A program made the position numbers and the translations under genes. This document shows, one piece after another, positions 47,806 through 59,679 of a DNA stretch of 64,000 nt. Positions within the stretch are counted from its first letter, which is position 1. Each line of letters begins with the position of its first letter. This DNA comes from Myxocyprinus asiaticus (taxonomy: Eukaryota > Chordata > Actinopteri > Cypriniformes > Catostomidae), in contig NC_059379.1 in NCBI RefSeq assembly GCF_019703515.2, forward strand, positions 27,494,880 to 27,558,879, given 5' to 3'. The notes beneath the pieces are model-generated. The model was not told where the DNA came from. It ran no database searches and saw nothing but the letters and a program-made list of their open reading frames with translations.

Positions 47806-48031
47806 GGGTTTTATGTGTGTGATTGTTTTATTTATTTTATTTTTTACATTTATTTATGTATTTTGTTGTGTGTCTATGGTTGTGTGACCACTGGGGTGTT
47901 GTCGGGGGGGGGGTATTGGGGGGATAGTGGGGATTGGATAGTGATTCTGTATATGTGTGTTCTCCTATTTATATTTAATGGTTGAATCAATAAAAAAATT
48001 ATTTAAAAAAAAAAAAAAGTTCAGTTTCAGG

Positions 48032-49891
48032 CTGCAGATTATGTTTGGACCACTCAACATGTTTGGCGTACATGGGACAATGGTAATCTGTACTTAGATT
48101 CAGAATGTATAATGATAAATATTATTTTATCATGGATGGCAGTGAATGGACGATGCTGGCCATTACTTGTATTTAATTAATTATGCTAATTTCTAATTGG
48201 TAAAATACTTCAGCACTGGCTACCATTTGTTTGTCTGACAGTGCAAAAGAGAACATTGAGATTTTATTGCCAAAGTAGAAAAATATTGTAATTCAAAACA
48301 AGTCAAACTAAATAAATAAAAATTGTGCTTTCTCAATACACATTGTTCCAAAGCAGCTTTACAGAAAATCAGCTGTAATGTCTGTAACATCTTAAAAACA
48401 TGAATAAGCAACACTCCTGGAAACATAATAAATAATATGATTTTTTTTAAAAAAAAGCTGACTTTCAATAGCTTGGTATTATTTAAAATTTCAGAACTTA
48501 GTCCTGCTGTCCCCATATGAGGACTTCAAGTTTTAGGAAAACTATTTGCTCTAAAAAAATAATAATAAAATTCCTGTTGTGTTCCGCAGAAGGAGAATAA
48601 ATGATGACTACAGTATCTCACACAGTAGATGGATCATGTGAGCTCCACTGTCTTAACTCCCATTGGTAGTCACCATTTCACATCGCTGCTCATTTGCATG
48701 AATATAACTCACAGAGTCACTGGATAGTGGACACCCCATATTGCGCCACCAAAGGACGCAGTCACTCATGTAGCTGGAAATCACAAACTCTCAATGAAAA
48801 TGAATGGCTTCTAGTCATTTTGTTGCTGCAAGCCGCTATCAGTGTGCCCGGGGCTTAAGACTGTCAAAATGACAAGAAATCAGGCATCTGGAACAGAAGT
48901 GTAATTTTTTTAATAGAAGGGAACTTTCAATCAGAAAAGTGTAGGTTTCATTTCAACAGTTACCATACTAAAGGCGTGGTCACACATACATTCTCATGGC
49001 GAGGGCGGACGTTGAGCATGCATGAAACCAGCACAAATATAATTGTCAAACAGCCTTTTTTAATGCTGCACTTTATATTCACTGAGACTTAAGTTAAAGA
49101 GTTCAGTTAAAAACTCACCACTAAAATGATATCCTTGTCCATTGTGAATATTCAGTATAGCGTTTATGAAGCACCGCCAACACAGAGGTCACCGCCAAAC
49201 CAAGAAACATCCTATTGGTCAACGTGGCTATTTCACCTGTCAAAATTCAACAAACTTGAACTCAAGGTTGAAATCAGCATGAGGAAATTCTTCGCCACAG
49301 GAAGTCCATCGTGCAAAATTCAAGTTTGTGCGGATTCCCATTGAGACGACTGTATTTTGCCTGCGGAATTTCGCCGTGCAAAGGTATGTGTTTCTTCCTT
49401 GGACATATGATATGTGTATCATTCCTGTTTGAGCAACTAGTTATATCAAAGCTCTTCATTCATGTGTTTGATATATGTCACGGTCCCAAATAAAACACAA
49501 AAGGAGTGCAGTCTGTTGCTAGTGACAACCCAGATGACTCGTGGGGAGCATTATGGAGCAGCAGGCAAAGAGAAGCAATACAAAGGCCAGGAGTTTAAAG
49601 CAAAGCACACGCTCATATGCCAGGCTCTTCACTTCACTTGCTCCCAACAAAGAGTCACATGACCTGAAAGTTAACCCACCTCAGAGGGGTGTGCTTTCAT
49701 AGGCCATCATTTTCTCACAAAAGGACAAGCATATAAAAGGAGGACAGAGAGGAGAGTAAGGTTGGCCATTTTTTTTTTTTTTTACAAAGAACAGGAACCA
49801 AGTGATTTTCATGACTTTAGGTTCTGTTAACGGTTCTCAAATGTGCATTCTTCCTCTGATGCAGACAGAAAACTGTGCCTAAATACTGACA
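48032..49891. other. Intron 1, no gene supported
   Basis: The segment from 48972 (AGGCGTGGTCACACATACAT) to about 49400 may be a DNA repeat with weak inverted ends. Nothing else was recognised. Confidence 0.4.
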
Positions 49892-50063
49892 CTGACTACG
49901 TTTACATGGACACCAGAAAGTGGCTTATTATGAGAAAGCGGGTTATTGCGATTCCTGTTTACATGCACTGTATAACCGTTTATACAGTGCATGTAAACAG
50001 GAATCGCAATAACCCGCTTTCTCGTAATAAGCCACTTTCTGGTGTCCATGTAAACGTAGTCAG
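49892..50063. repeat. Near-perfect 84-bp-arm palindrome (foldback hairpin)
   Basis: The left arm runs CTGACTACGTTTACATGGAC ... GTTTACATGCACTGTATAA and the right arm is its reverse complement, with a CCGT loop at the centre (about 49976-49979) and one mismatch noticed (TATGAG versus TACGAG). A transcript would fold into a long hairpin. The ends CATGTAAACGTAGTC resemble GCATGTAAATGTGGTCA at 51718-51734. Confidence 0.92.
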
Positions 50064-53000
50064 TAGGCAGTAGGCAACATAGGCTACGTTCACACCGCAG
50101 CTGAATGTGTCCCAGATCAGATTTTTTTGCTCAAATCAGATTTTTTTGTTAGGTTGTTCACATGACATTTTAAATGTAGCCCATATCAGACACTGGTCTG
50201 AACAGCCGACACTCCTAAACTGACCCACATGCGTGTAGCACTCCTTGAGCATGCGTATAACAAACTCCAACATGTTCAACATTATAGTGTGAATAATGAA
50301 TTAAATTATAATTAAAAATGTAATTATACATTTTTAATGCAGATAGGACACATGCCTATACGATAATAGGTGCGCTAGTGATGGAGAAAGACCGTTGATG
50401 GAGAAAGTATTTTTATGTAGTCATTTGTCTTCGTATGGTGGAATTTAAATAATCAAAGCTCAAGTGTAATATTACCTTCGAGCAAAAAACACCATAAAAT
50501 CGAAAAACAGTAGGAAAAATGGCATTACATACAGTATATGTAAGTTAAGAAGAGTTATCTTTATTTCATATTTCCATTGAATGACTTGCATTTGTATTTT
50601 GATACAGTTTGAGAAATATAGAAACTGTGTTTTCGAAGTGAGTGAAACAAGCAAAGAGCGCCGTTATACAAATCTACACCTGTATCTTTTCATACGCATA
50701 TTTAAAGTGCAAGCCAAACGAATCGTTGAACCCAACTGTTGAAGCCTATACTTTTATTTTCTTTCCTTAAAAAGAACTAGACAGATATGCACTTAAAAGT
50801 TTTAAAATATGACAGGTGTATATACGCTGGAAATCAAGCATGCAAATTAAGTTTGAAGTAGAGTCATGTAAAAATCACATTAAATCTGACCTGCCTGTTC
50901 ACACCGTAGACACACTGGAAAAAAATCCGATACGTATCTGATTTATTTCCACATATGAAAGTGGCCCAGATCGGATTTGAAAATGTCAGATTCAAAGCAC
51001 TTTTGGCTGTTCACACAATCATCCAATTAACAGATCTGTGTCACATGTGAGTTAAAAGCTCTTTACTCCTGTATACATGTGTCAGTAAGCAGCTTTCTCC
51101 ACAGCAACGTAATTTTCCCGCAACACTTGTGTAAATAACACACATGGCATCTGAGGAAGACTTCACAATTTTACTCTCTGTTTACTTGCTTTATTTCCAG
51201 ATAATCCAGAGTTGTTGCTGTGTTTTTTTCTTTAACTTTCTATCAACCTGCAGCTGAATTGATGCAGTAGTGGGAGCTTCCCTCTTACATAAAACTCTGG
51301 GATTCCCCCAAAGTAGGAGCGCATGTATGCAGACTTTAGGGACAGTCGAATTTTATATTTGTGTGTACAAATGGGTACATACCTGGGTATAAATAGGTTT
51401 ACAGCATATGTGATTTTCCCACTGTACTCCCAGAAATGTTGAATTTGTTCCGCTGTATTGACATGTTGTTGGGCTCCATCCTATGACGTTCGTTTTCCCG
51501 GTCTGTTCATCGCACGCGCACTCTTTAAACACCCATCAGAACGCCGTTTATGTGTTTACATTACAACAGGAAGCTGCGTTCTCCGAGAGAAACCTAGGTG
51601 TGTTAAACCGCTTTCTCTTAATCCCTTAAACAGCATAAAGAAATCAGCATTCTTGTTTACATGAAGTTTCAGAATGCTGCTTTCTGCTAAAACCCTGGAA
51701 TAAACCGTTTTCTTAAGTGCATGTAAATGTGGTCATTGTTTCCTGCACTACCTTTCAGTTGCACTGTAACACCACTACTAAATCGGCAGCGCAAAACACA
51801 CAGCGTGACCAGTATAGTCTGATTCCCAAACAAATGTCATTCATTTCATCATGTCCGACTCCAAATGAAGAAACATGAACTAATCCTGTTATTTGTATTG
51901 CGTTAAACCTAGATAATAAATATCTCAAGTTCACACATAACTTTGGCAGCCCTAAAAATACATATTGTAAAATATTTTTTACCTCTCTCAAATTTTCTGT
52001 GGACCCCCTAGCACCCCCCTGAGGTTCCATGGACCCCAGTTTGAAAAGCCCTAACGTTAAGGCATTGTCAAAAAAATAAAAAATACATGTGCATCATTGC
52101 ATAAATTAATGGTAATTTAAAACCGAGGCCACTAATGACTGCTTTCGGCCTATGACTATTCCCAGTAAAAGACGATAATTGTCTGATCTTGTCTGAAGCA
52201 TTTCGATTTTGGCAAACGCCTAAACACAGGGGACAGAGCACTTTCAGAATGCATGGTGATTCACTGACAGCCATAAACAAACCTGAATCTACACTGTGTT
52301 CTTGGTGGCATTTTAAAACTTGACATAAATAGTTTTAAATATGTCATAAAAGACTAGAATGTTATATTTAGAGTTGAATTTAATATGTTAAATCTAGCTC
52401 AAGTAGCCATAACTTGTTTGCTGGATGTAAAACATCCATTAGCGTTTGAATGCCAACTCTCTAAATGGGACATTTTTCAAATTCCTTTATTCCCCTAAAC
52501 GCATGGCACAGAAACCCAAACATTTTTGCATTCGTTTTTGCACATGCCATCCTGTGAATTTCTGAATGACCCTTGACTTAAACATCATGTCATGCATGTA
52601 GAGAAAAGCAAAAGTATTTTTCATTTATGCATTCAAATTACAAGACATGGCTTGTCTTGATGGCATTCCTGTATGCTTCGGGTGTGCCTTCTCTAACTCA
52701 GTGGGTGTATTAGAGCAAGATATGCAATAGACACCTGCCAGCATGAGATGAGACAGTTCCCTTCTTACATGTGATGACTTGACACATCCAAATGGAAACA
52801 CGCAGAACTCTGAAGTAATGTGACCACTGGAAACTTTCTGCATGAGTCTGTCCAAACAGTAAGGTTATTTTTGACTTAATCATAGTTTGGTCAGCTATAC
52901 TTAGACTTCTTGGGTTTTGTGCTTTTGCACTGAGTGCTTTATACCTTCGTGCAAAGCTTACATGTGACCCTGCTCTAACTCACCAGCCTGTAATTTTCAG

Positions 53001-53451
53001 ATGAACCCAAACACCTTAATGGACTGGTTCAGGTGCGTTTGAATGCAGTTGGATAGAGCTCACAGTAGTTTGAATGAGTTGAAGTAGACCTCCAGGTGCA
53101 GAATTCAGCACTAGTCACATATCAGGGTTCCGGACATTTAAAAAAAAAATTAGGTTTATGAGCTTTATGATTCTGAGTCATTTTGGCAAGCATATGCAGT
53201 AAACCATACAGCTTACGTTTATTCAACAGCTGACTTCCTTCTATAACACATCCTGCTCTGAAACTGAGATTCATTGTTGTTGATCTACATTCTAAATGCA
53301 TAGAGATCTGTTCACAAGTGCCTAACTTTGACACACACAGCTTCAGCATCCACGTATACGTGATGTTATCAACTTTCAAAGCCCGCAGAACTCCATGAAG
53401 TGGCCTAGATTGCCTCATGTTGTCAAATATTCATCTCTCTATCAATCTCAC
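50064..53451. other. Intron 1, right part, no gene supported
   Basis: Segments beginning GGCTACGTTCACACCGCAG at 50081 and ending near 51020 (GGCTGTTCACACAATC) and around 51030-51735 look like fish DNA-repeat termini, but I could not close either element. 51960-52060 also carries a familiar repeat end (GGACCCCAGTTTGAAAAGCC). No exon was found. Confidence 0.4.
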
Positions 53452-53751
53452 CTCTTCTGCGCTCTTCCTCAGCGCTTTCTCGCGTTCATACTGCGTGATG
53501 ATCTGCTCGTTGTCCTCCTTCAGCAGTTCCAACTCCACCTCGTGCTCCTGGTTCTCCGCGAACACCGAGTCCAAGTTCTCCAGCACCGCCACGACAAGCG
53601 GCATAAGTTCCTTGACCACGTCCTCGTCGTATTTGAGTATCATCCGCTCGAACTCGCGGTAGATGGAACTCGCCAAGCCGGACACCCGCTCGGACATCAT
53701 CGCCGAGGTTCCCGGGTCCTCCTGGTAAAGGACGCCGTCCTCTAACTCCAT
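53452..53751 (-). CDS. spag9: spag9 exon 1 (start codon, RH1 domain)
   Basis: Exactly 100 codons from ATG at 53751 to the donor GAG/GTGAG. The protein opens [20 protein letters not shown] and contains [38 protein letters not shown] and [20 protein letters not shown], then [15 protein letters not shown]. This is the RH1 (RILP-homology 1) domain and the start of the coiled coil, which in JIP3/JIP4 bind motor proteins. The start is fixed by the conserved MELEDG opening. The exon lies in a CpG-rich stretch, fitting a ubiquitous promoter. The phase 0 donor joins exon 2 at AGATATATTGAG. Confidence 0.97.
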
Positions 53752-53793
53752 GTTTACTTCGTTTTTTTCCGTTGCTCGGCTCGTCTCGAGCTC

Positions 53794-53801
53794 TTTATAA
53801 A
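53794..53801 (-). promoter_or_regulatory. TATA-like box upstream of spag9
   Basis: TTTATAAA on the minus strand sits 43-50 bp upstream of the start codon in GC-rich surroundings. If used, the 5' leader would be under 25 bases. A chance match or an upstream start is equally possible. Confidence 0.3.
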
Positions 53802-54076
53802 GCGCGCACGCTGGCTGTCTTTACTTTAAGAAGCTCGCGCGCTAGCCCACAGTCAGGCAACTGTCGAGATCACTATTTACCTCGCGACGTTTAGTGTTGG
53901 ACTACATTTACGAGTAAATTTGAACAAATAACTTAAAATGAAAGCAAATCTGTTAAACTGCCGAGTTACCCCGTCCCGGTTCTCGGGGGATAGTCATTTG
54001 ACAGGGAAAATCTACTCCAAACAGCAGTTGTTGTGAAGTACAGTCCCGACAGCAGGAGAGAGTTGTGGATCTGACC

Positions 54077-54093
54077 GTCACGTGATGACGTCA
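54077..54093 (-). promoter_or_regulatory. Overlapping CLEAR/E-box and CRE sites upstream of spag9
   Basis: GTCACGTGAT matches nine of ten bases of the CLEAR consensus GTCACGTGAC bound by TFEB/TFE3. It overlaps by one base the full CRE/ATF palindrome TGACGTCA at 54086-54093. The pair lies about 330 bp upstream of the start codon within the CpG-rich block. Confidence 0.5.
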
Positions 54094-54332
54094 CGCTCTA
54101 AAAGCAAGATGGGCGGGAACAGTAGTCCTGATTATTGACGCCTACTTACTGTCCTGTATGCTTTTGGTTTGATATTATGGCATTTGCTTTTCTCGCTGCT
54201 GGCGTTTAAATATATGCATATGACATTTGCCATTATACCATAATTAACGTAATCCTTTCTGCCAGGAGTCAACAAGTGATCAGTTCCTACTTTTTTATTT
54301 TTTTTACATGAACAACTGCTTTATATGTAGTG

Positions 54333-54407
<75 letters not shown>

Positions 54408-54516
54408 AATATTTAAAATTATTATATTTTTATTATATTTAATCATATAATTTATTTTTATTGGTGTGTATAAATTTCTCTATGCTAAACATCTACAGTG
54501 GGATCAATAAATTTAA
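54094..54516. other. spag9 distal promoter and TA microsatellite
   Basis: GC content drops sharply after about 54130. The (TA)n tract at 54338-54405 has about 34 units. No gene. Confidence 0.5.
54338..54405. repeat. (AT)n microsatellite
   Basis: About 34 AT units. Confidence 0.96.
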
Positions 54517-54920
54517 AGGTGCTGTAAGCAATTTTTTTCATGGAAAAGTATGAACAAAAATTTCACACTCCCTTAAATATATTAATGAAAAAAGAGATAT
54601 CTCTTGAGATGCCCTGAGATATCTCACCGGTATCTGTGACAGCTGTAGACTTTGTAAACAGCAAACAAAAATGTGTCAGCATTTTTTCTCCTACTTGAAG
54701 TGGATTATTGAGGCTATGATTCATAATGTTTGTCGGTTGAGGGCGCTATTGTGCCACTGTTGAATTTGACAGCCACAGGAACAAACAATGTTGCTCTTTT
54801 GCTTGGTTTTGGTCTCAAAATTATCTTTGGCGGGCGGAGTTTTGGAATGAAGGGGCGTGGCTAATTCAAGGTCTCAATCATGTAAAAGCTTAAGAACGCT
54901 AAAATCGCTTACAGCAGCAT
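54517..54920. mobile_element. MITE with GGTGCTGTAAGC ends
   Basis: The left end GGTGCTGTAAGCAATTTTT and the right end AAAATCGCTTACAGCAGC are inverted with three or so differences. About 400 bp, no coding. It lies between daglb and spag9. Confidence 0.65.
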
Positions 54921-55759
54921 TTCTCAACTGGTGGGTCGTGCCCCAAAAGTGGGTCACAGATCTATTCGGACTGGGTCATGGACAGCAGGGAAAGAATAAT
55001 GCCATGGTTCTCCCTTGAAGATTTTTCGGTGGCCGCCCAAGTGGTAGCCTATTTAGGACTGCCGAGGCAAATTTAATGATAATCTCTCATTCAGATAATG
55101 TCTTCTCATCTGCATTGCGATATTTTTGCGGCGCGATTAGAGTTCTCGTGCGAGTGTAATGAAACCAGCTCGCACTTTGCAGGAGAAGCAATCTATCTAC
55201 AAGAGTCTGCAGTTGCGTGTAATTGTGTTTATTCCATTGTTTTACTTTGTTGTAGAGTAGTATTCGTTGCTAGACTTGTGCTGTTTGTTTACTGTCTTGA
55301 ACTCGCGTCACATTAAACGTGTGCATGTGCTACATTGTTTTGACTTGTCCCAGGGTATTCACTGCTAGATTTAGAGTTGGTTGTCCAGTGTGTAAAACTA
55401 TCTTTGTTTTTAATGTCTATAAACAGTGCTTCACTTGTTTTAGAGTACTATTTATTGCTAAAGTGTAGCATAATTTATTTGCGATGTACTGAAGTGGCGT
55501 TTGTTCCCCCTTAGTTTCGGTTGCCCACGTGACTAGCTTTGTTGCGCTAAGTAGCATTAAGGCGTGTCCTGCTTTTATCACTGTACGGCTCATTAGCAGT
55601 GTGTATATATTTGACATGAATGCTTACGCGGAAGTGGTAGCCCTCATGTGAAGACCTACTTGTGTAAAGACCAGCGAGTCTACCTGTGTGAGTCCACTGA
55701 GCAAGGACATGACAAGGCGCCACTCACCATAGCACTTAAGTATCTTTTAATTGTATCTA
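54921..55759. other. Intergenic, repeat-like
   Basis: The first 100 bases (CAACTGGTGGGTCGTGCCCC...) resemble the start of a hAT-type fish repeat, but no end was found. No gene. Confidence 0.4.
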
Positions 55760-58245
55760 TTTTCTTATTTTCCTTCTACATACTAACTTGTCTACTTCAC
55801 GAATAACACATGCCTTCAAGCACATCCCTGTTATCTGTTACAGACAGTTTACACAATATAAACGCAAGACAAAACGCAACCCACACAACCTACGGCCACT
55901 TTGCACTTCAGCACCTGCTCCGCTCTCTTTCTCAGTGGGATTCTGGAATTGCCAGTCAGCTGTGAACAAAGCTGACTTCATTCCAGCCTTTGCCACGCAG
56001 TCCACCCTCAGCATCCTGGCACTGACAGAAACATGGAAATGTCCAGAGGATACAGCAACACCTGCTGCTCTCTCCAACAACTTCTCCTTCTCTCACACCC
56101 CTCCACACACTGGTAGAGGACTTTTTCAACATACTCTTCTCTATGTAACAATACTTCTTTTGAAGTCCATGCTATTACTACAATGCAACCCACAAAAATA
56201 CATGTTGTTGTCATCTATCACCCTCCAGGTCAGCTGGCAAACTTTCTCGAGGAGTTGGATGTCCTACTGTCCTCCTTCCCGTAGGATGGTAGGCCACTTG
56301 TGGTTCTTGATGATTTCAGCATACACCAAGACAAGCCTCAGGCCACTGAACTTCATGCTCTTCTGGCCTCATTTGACTTGGAAAGACTAAGCACTACAGC
56401 AACTCACAGATCGGGCAACCAGCTGGACCTCATTTTTACACGTAACTGTACCAACTCAAATATTCTTGTTACTCCTTTACATGTCTCTGATCACTACTCC
56501 GTTCAATTGAACATGACTCTCCCATTTACATTAAAACAGACTCCGCCTTTGGTTTCCTTTCGCCGTAACCTCCGTTCACTTTCATCCTCAGTCTTCCCAC
56601 ACAAAATGTATTTTCCACCCTGGATGTAAACACTACCACAGACACACTAAGCTCTGCTTTAACAACCTGCCTAGACAGCATCTGTCCTCTCTCCTCTAGG
56701 TCAGCACGTACTACACCACCCAGCCCCTGGCACTCTGACGTCCTTCATGAACATTGGACTGACCTCAGGGCAGCTGAGAAGAGGTGGCGGAAATCTAAAG
56801 ATCCAGCAGATCTAGGTAAATATCAGTCTCTGCTTGCAACTGTTTCAGATAATGTTAAATCTGCAAAAACTTCCTATTACCAGAACAAGATCAACAGCAC
56901 CACAGACACTCGCAGCTTGTTTAGAACATTCAACACACTTCTCTGTCCTCCACCTCCAACACCTGACACATCACTGACAGCAGATGTCTTCGCCACATTT
57001 TTACTAATAAGGTTACAACCATCAGCAATACATTCTCAGCACCACACCCTGTCAAACACCCGTCTCCTGTATGCAACACTTCTGTCTCTCTGTTCTCTCC
57101 TCTGACACTGAGGTCTCTAAACTCCTCCTCTCCAACCAACCCACCACCTGTTCCCTTGATCCCATTCCTTCTCACCTTCTCCAGGCCATCTCTCCGTCCA
57201 TCCTACCTGCACTCACACACATAATTAACACACCTCTACTTACAGGCACTTTTCCCACTACATTTAACTGGCTCAAGTAACCCCGCTGCTGAAAAAACCT
57301 GCACTTAATCTCACACAAATAGAACACTTCAGACCAGTCTCTCTCATCCCATTCATGGCAAAAACACTTGAAAGGGCAATTTTCAATCAAATCTCTGCCT
57401 ATCTCTCACAGAACAAGCTGCTAGATGACAATTAGTCAGGCTTCAAAAGTGGACACTGCACTGAGACTGCCCTGCTGTCTGTCACTGAGTCACTGAGATG
57501 GGCAAAAGCTGAATCCAGATCATCCGTCCTGATTCTGCTGGACCTTTCTCCAGCCTTTGACACAGTCAACCATCAGATCTTACTCCCCACCCTCTCTTCG
57601 TTGGGCATCACAGGAACTGTGCTTTGACTGGTTTAATTCCTATCTCTCAGGTAGGTCCTTCAAGGTAGCCTGGAGAGGTGAGGTGTCCAAGCCACATCAG
57701 CTACTTACTGGGGTACCTCAGGGTTCAGTGCTCAGGCCACTTCTCTTCCCTATATACACAACATCACTGGGACTTATCATTCAGGCACATGGTTTCTCTT
57801 ACCACTGCTATGCCGATGACATGCAGCTCTACTTGTCTTTCTAGCTCAATGACACCACAGTGACTGCTCGAATCTCTGCCTATTTGGCAGACATCTCGGC
57901 CTGGATGAAGGAACACCACCTGCAACTTAACCTAGCCAAGACCAAACTCATCTTTCCAGCCAACCCTGCTGTTGAACACAACATCACCATAGAGTTGGGT
58001 TCAACTACAGTAACGCCTTCCAAAACGGTCAGAAATCTAGGGGTAACTATCGATAACAAACTAAATTTCACAGACCACATCTCAAAGACCGCAAGATCAT
58101 GTAGATTTACACTCTACAATATCAGGAAGACCCTTCCTCTCTGAACATGCCACACAACATCTTGTTCAGTCACTTTTCATAACTAGACTAGACTACTGTA
58201 ACTCTCTCATTGCAGGCCTCCCTGCATGTGCAATTAAACCAAATG
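55760..58245 (+). mobile_element. CR1-like LINE, ORF2 only, decayed
   Basis: Endonuclease remnants include SVGFWNCQSAVNKADFIPAF, STLSILALTETWKC and LVVLDDFSIHQD. Reverse-transcriptase remnants include [69 protein letters not shown] and the thumb-side block HHLQLNLAKTKLIF. The catalytic YADD is present but the frame changes at least five times. The 3' end stops after [12 protein letters not shown] without a UTR, so both ends are truncated. Confidence 0.83.
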
Positions 58246-58765
58246 ATAGATTTGATTTGTTCTTAAAATGCTTAAAACCTCTAATAAAATCTCTTTGTAG
58301 GTCTGTAGACATAAACATTTTAGAGGATTAAAATGTTCTTTTGATAGTTGATTCAGTGACTAACTCATTTCACACAAGGCACTCATTTGTCACCAACTTC
58401 TGGCATTACCAGAAATGGTCACTGAATGAATAATTAAATGGATCGGAAGGAATTTTGGTGAATGTACTCAAAACACTCGAGCCACTTGTATAAATTTAAA
58501 TCCCATATTGCACAAACACAGAGTAAAAAATAAAATTGTGCACATGCACAATTGTCATTATTGTAATTGATTAAATAATTTATTGAGGACCAGCTTGTGC
58601 TCAGTCTTTTATTGTCATGTGTGAAACAGAAGCAAGTGCTCCACAAGATGCCCTTTATTTTTGCAGCTAATTTAGCAAAATTTTGCAATTAATTTTAAAT
58701 ACTTGAATCTTTAAAATACTACACATACAAGTATATAATACTTGTATATTAATATAACATACTTA
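58246..58765. other. Intergenic, nothing recognised
   Basis: AT-rich, no gene or repeat boundary. Confidence 0.5.
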
Positions 58766-59679
58766 CACCGATCAGCCACAACATTAAAACCACCTGCCTA
58801 AAATTGTGTAGGTCCCCCTCGTGCCGCCAAAACAGCGCCCGCATCTCAGAATAGCATTCTTAGATGATATTCTTCTCACCACAATTGTACAAATTGGTTA
58901 TCTGAGTTACCGTAGACTTTGTCAGTTCGATCCAGTCTGGCCATTCTCTGTTGACCTCTCTCATCATCATGGCGTTTCCACCCACTGGATGTTTTTTGTT
59001 TTTGGCACCATTCTAAGTAAATTCTAGAGACTGTTGTGTGTGAAAATCCCAGGAGATCAGCAGTTACAGAAATACTCAAACCATTGTTGGTGCCAGATGG
59101 GCTGGTTTGAGTATTTCTGTAACTGCTGATCTACTGGGATTTTCACACACAGCGGCGGTTCTGTGGACAGAAATGCCTTTTTTTTTTTTTTCTTCTCCCC
59201 TTTTCTCCACAATTTGGAATGCACAATTCCCAGTGCGCTCCAAGTCCTCATGGTAGTGTAGTGACTTGCCTCAATCCGGATGGCGGAGGACGAATCTCAG
59301 TTGCCTCTGCGTCTGAGACCGTCAATCCACACATCTTATCACATGGCTTGTTGAGCACATTACCACGGAGACGTAGCATGTGTGGAGGCCCACGCTATTC
59401 TCTGGCATCCATGCACAACTCACCACGCGCCCCACCGCGTCTTTACTCACTGAGCTACCCAGGCCCCAGAAATGCCTTGTTGATGAGAGAGGTCAACGGA
59501 GAATGGCCAGACTGGTTCGAACTGACAAAGTCTACTGTAACTCAGATAACCAATTTATGGTGAGAAAAAAATAGCATCTCAGAATGCTATTCCGAGATAC
59601 GAGTTGGCGCTGTTTTGGCAGCACGAGGGGTACCTACACAATATTAGGCAGGTGATTTTAATGTTGTGGCTGATCGGTG
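58766..59679. mobile_element. TA-flanked MITE (mariner-type) carrying a SINE
   Basis: The left end CACCGATCAGCCACAACATT and right end AATGTTGTGGCTGATCGGTG are inverted and flanked by TA. The inverted repeat extends about 60 bp each side to GTAGGTCCCCCTCGTGCCGC-like sequence. A second inverted pair (GAAAATCCCAGGAGATCAGC and GCTGATCTACTGGGATTTTC) surrounds a centre near 59100. A SINE at 59180-59466 is inserted. The Tc1/mariner class is inferred from the TA target. Confidence 0.85.
59180..59466 (-). mobile_element. tRNA-derived SINE inside the TA-flanked MITE
   Basis: Flanked by the 12-bp repeat CAGAAATGCCTT (59168-59179 and 59467-59478). On the minus strand it begins GGGGCCTGGGTAGCTCAGTG and ends in a long A tail. 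An internal deletion near 59440 removes the B-box region and following 100-odd bases seen in the copy at 62727. Confidence 0.88.

Larger units (their letters stand above)
42244..48017 (+). mobile_element. Tx1/L1-like LINE, near full length, decayed
   Basis: The 14-bp sequence AGTTCAGTTTCAGG repeats at 42230-42243 and 48018-48031, directly flanking a 5.8-kb element with a 3' A-run after TTGAATCAATAAAAAAATTA. It contains ORF1 and ORF2 in order. The long target duplication and poly-A show insertion by target-primed reverse transcription. The Tx1-like (L1 clade) call rests on the two-ORF structure and protein style. Numerous frameshifts make it immobile. A SINE or hAT insertion was not found inside it. 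Confidence 0.9.

Noticed and set aside
53395..53745. 116-codon plus-strand frame opposite spag9 exon 1
   Set aside because: Antisense shadow of the conserved RH1-coding exon; no independent features.
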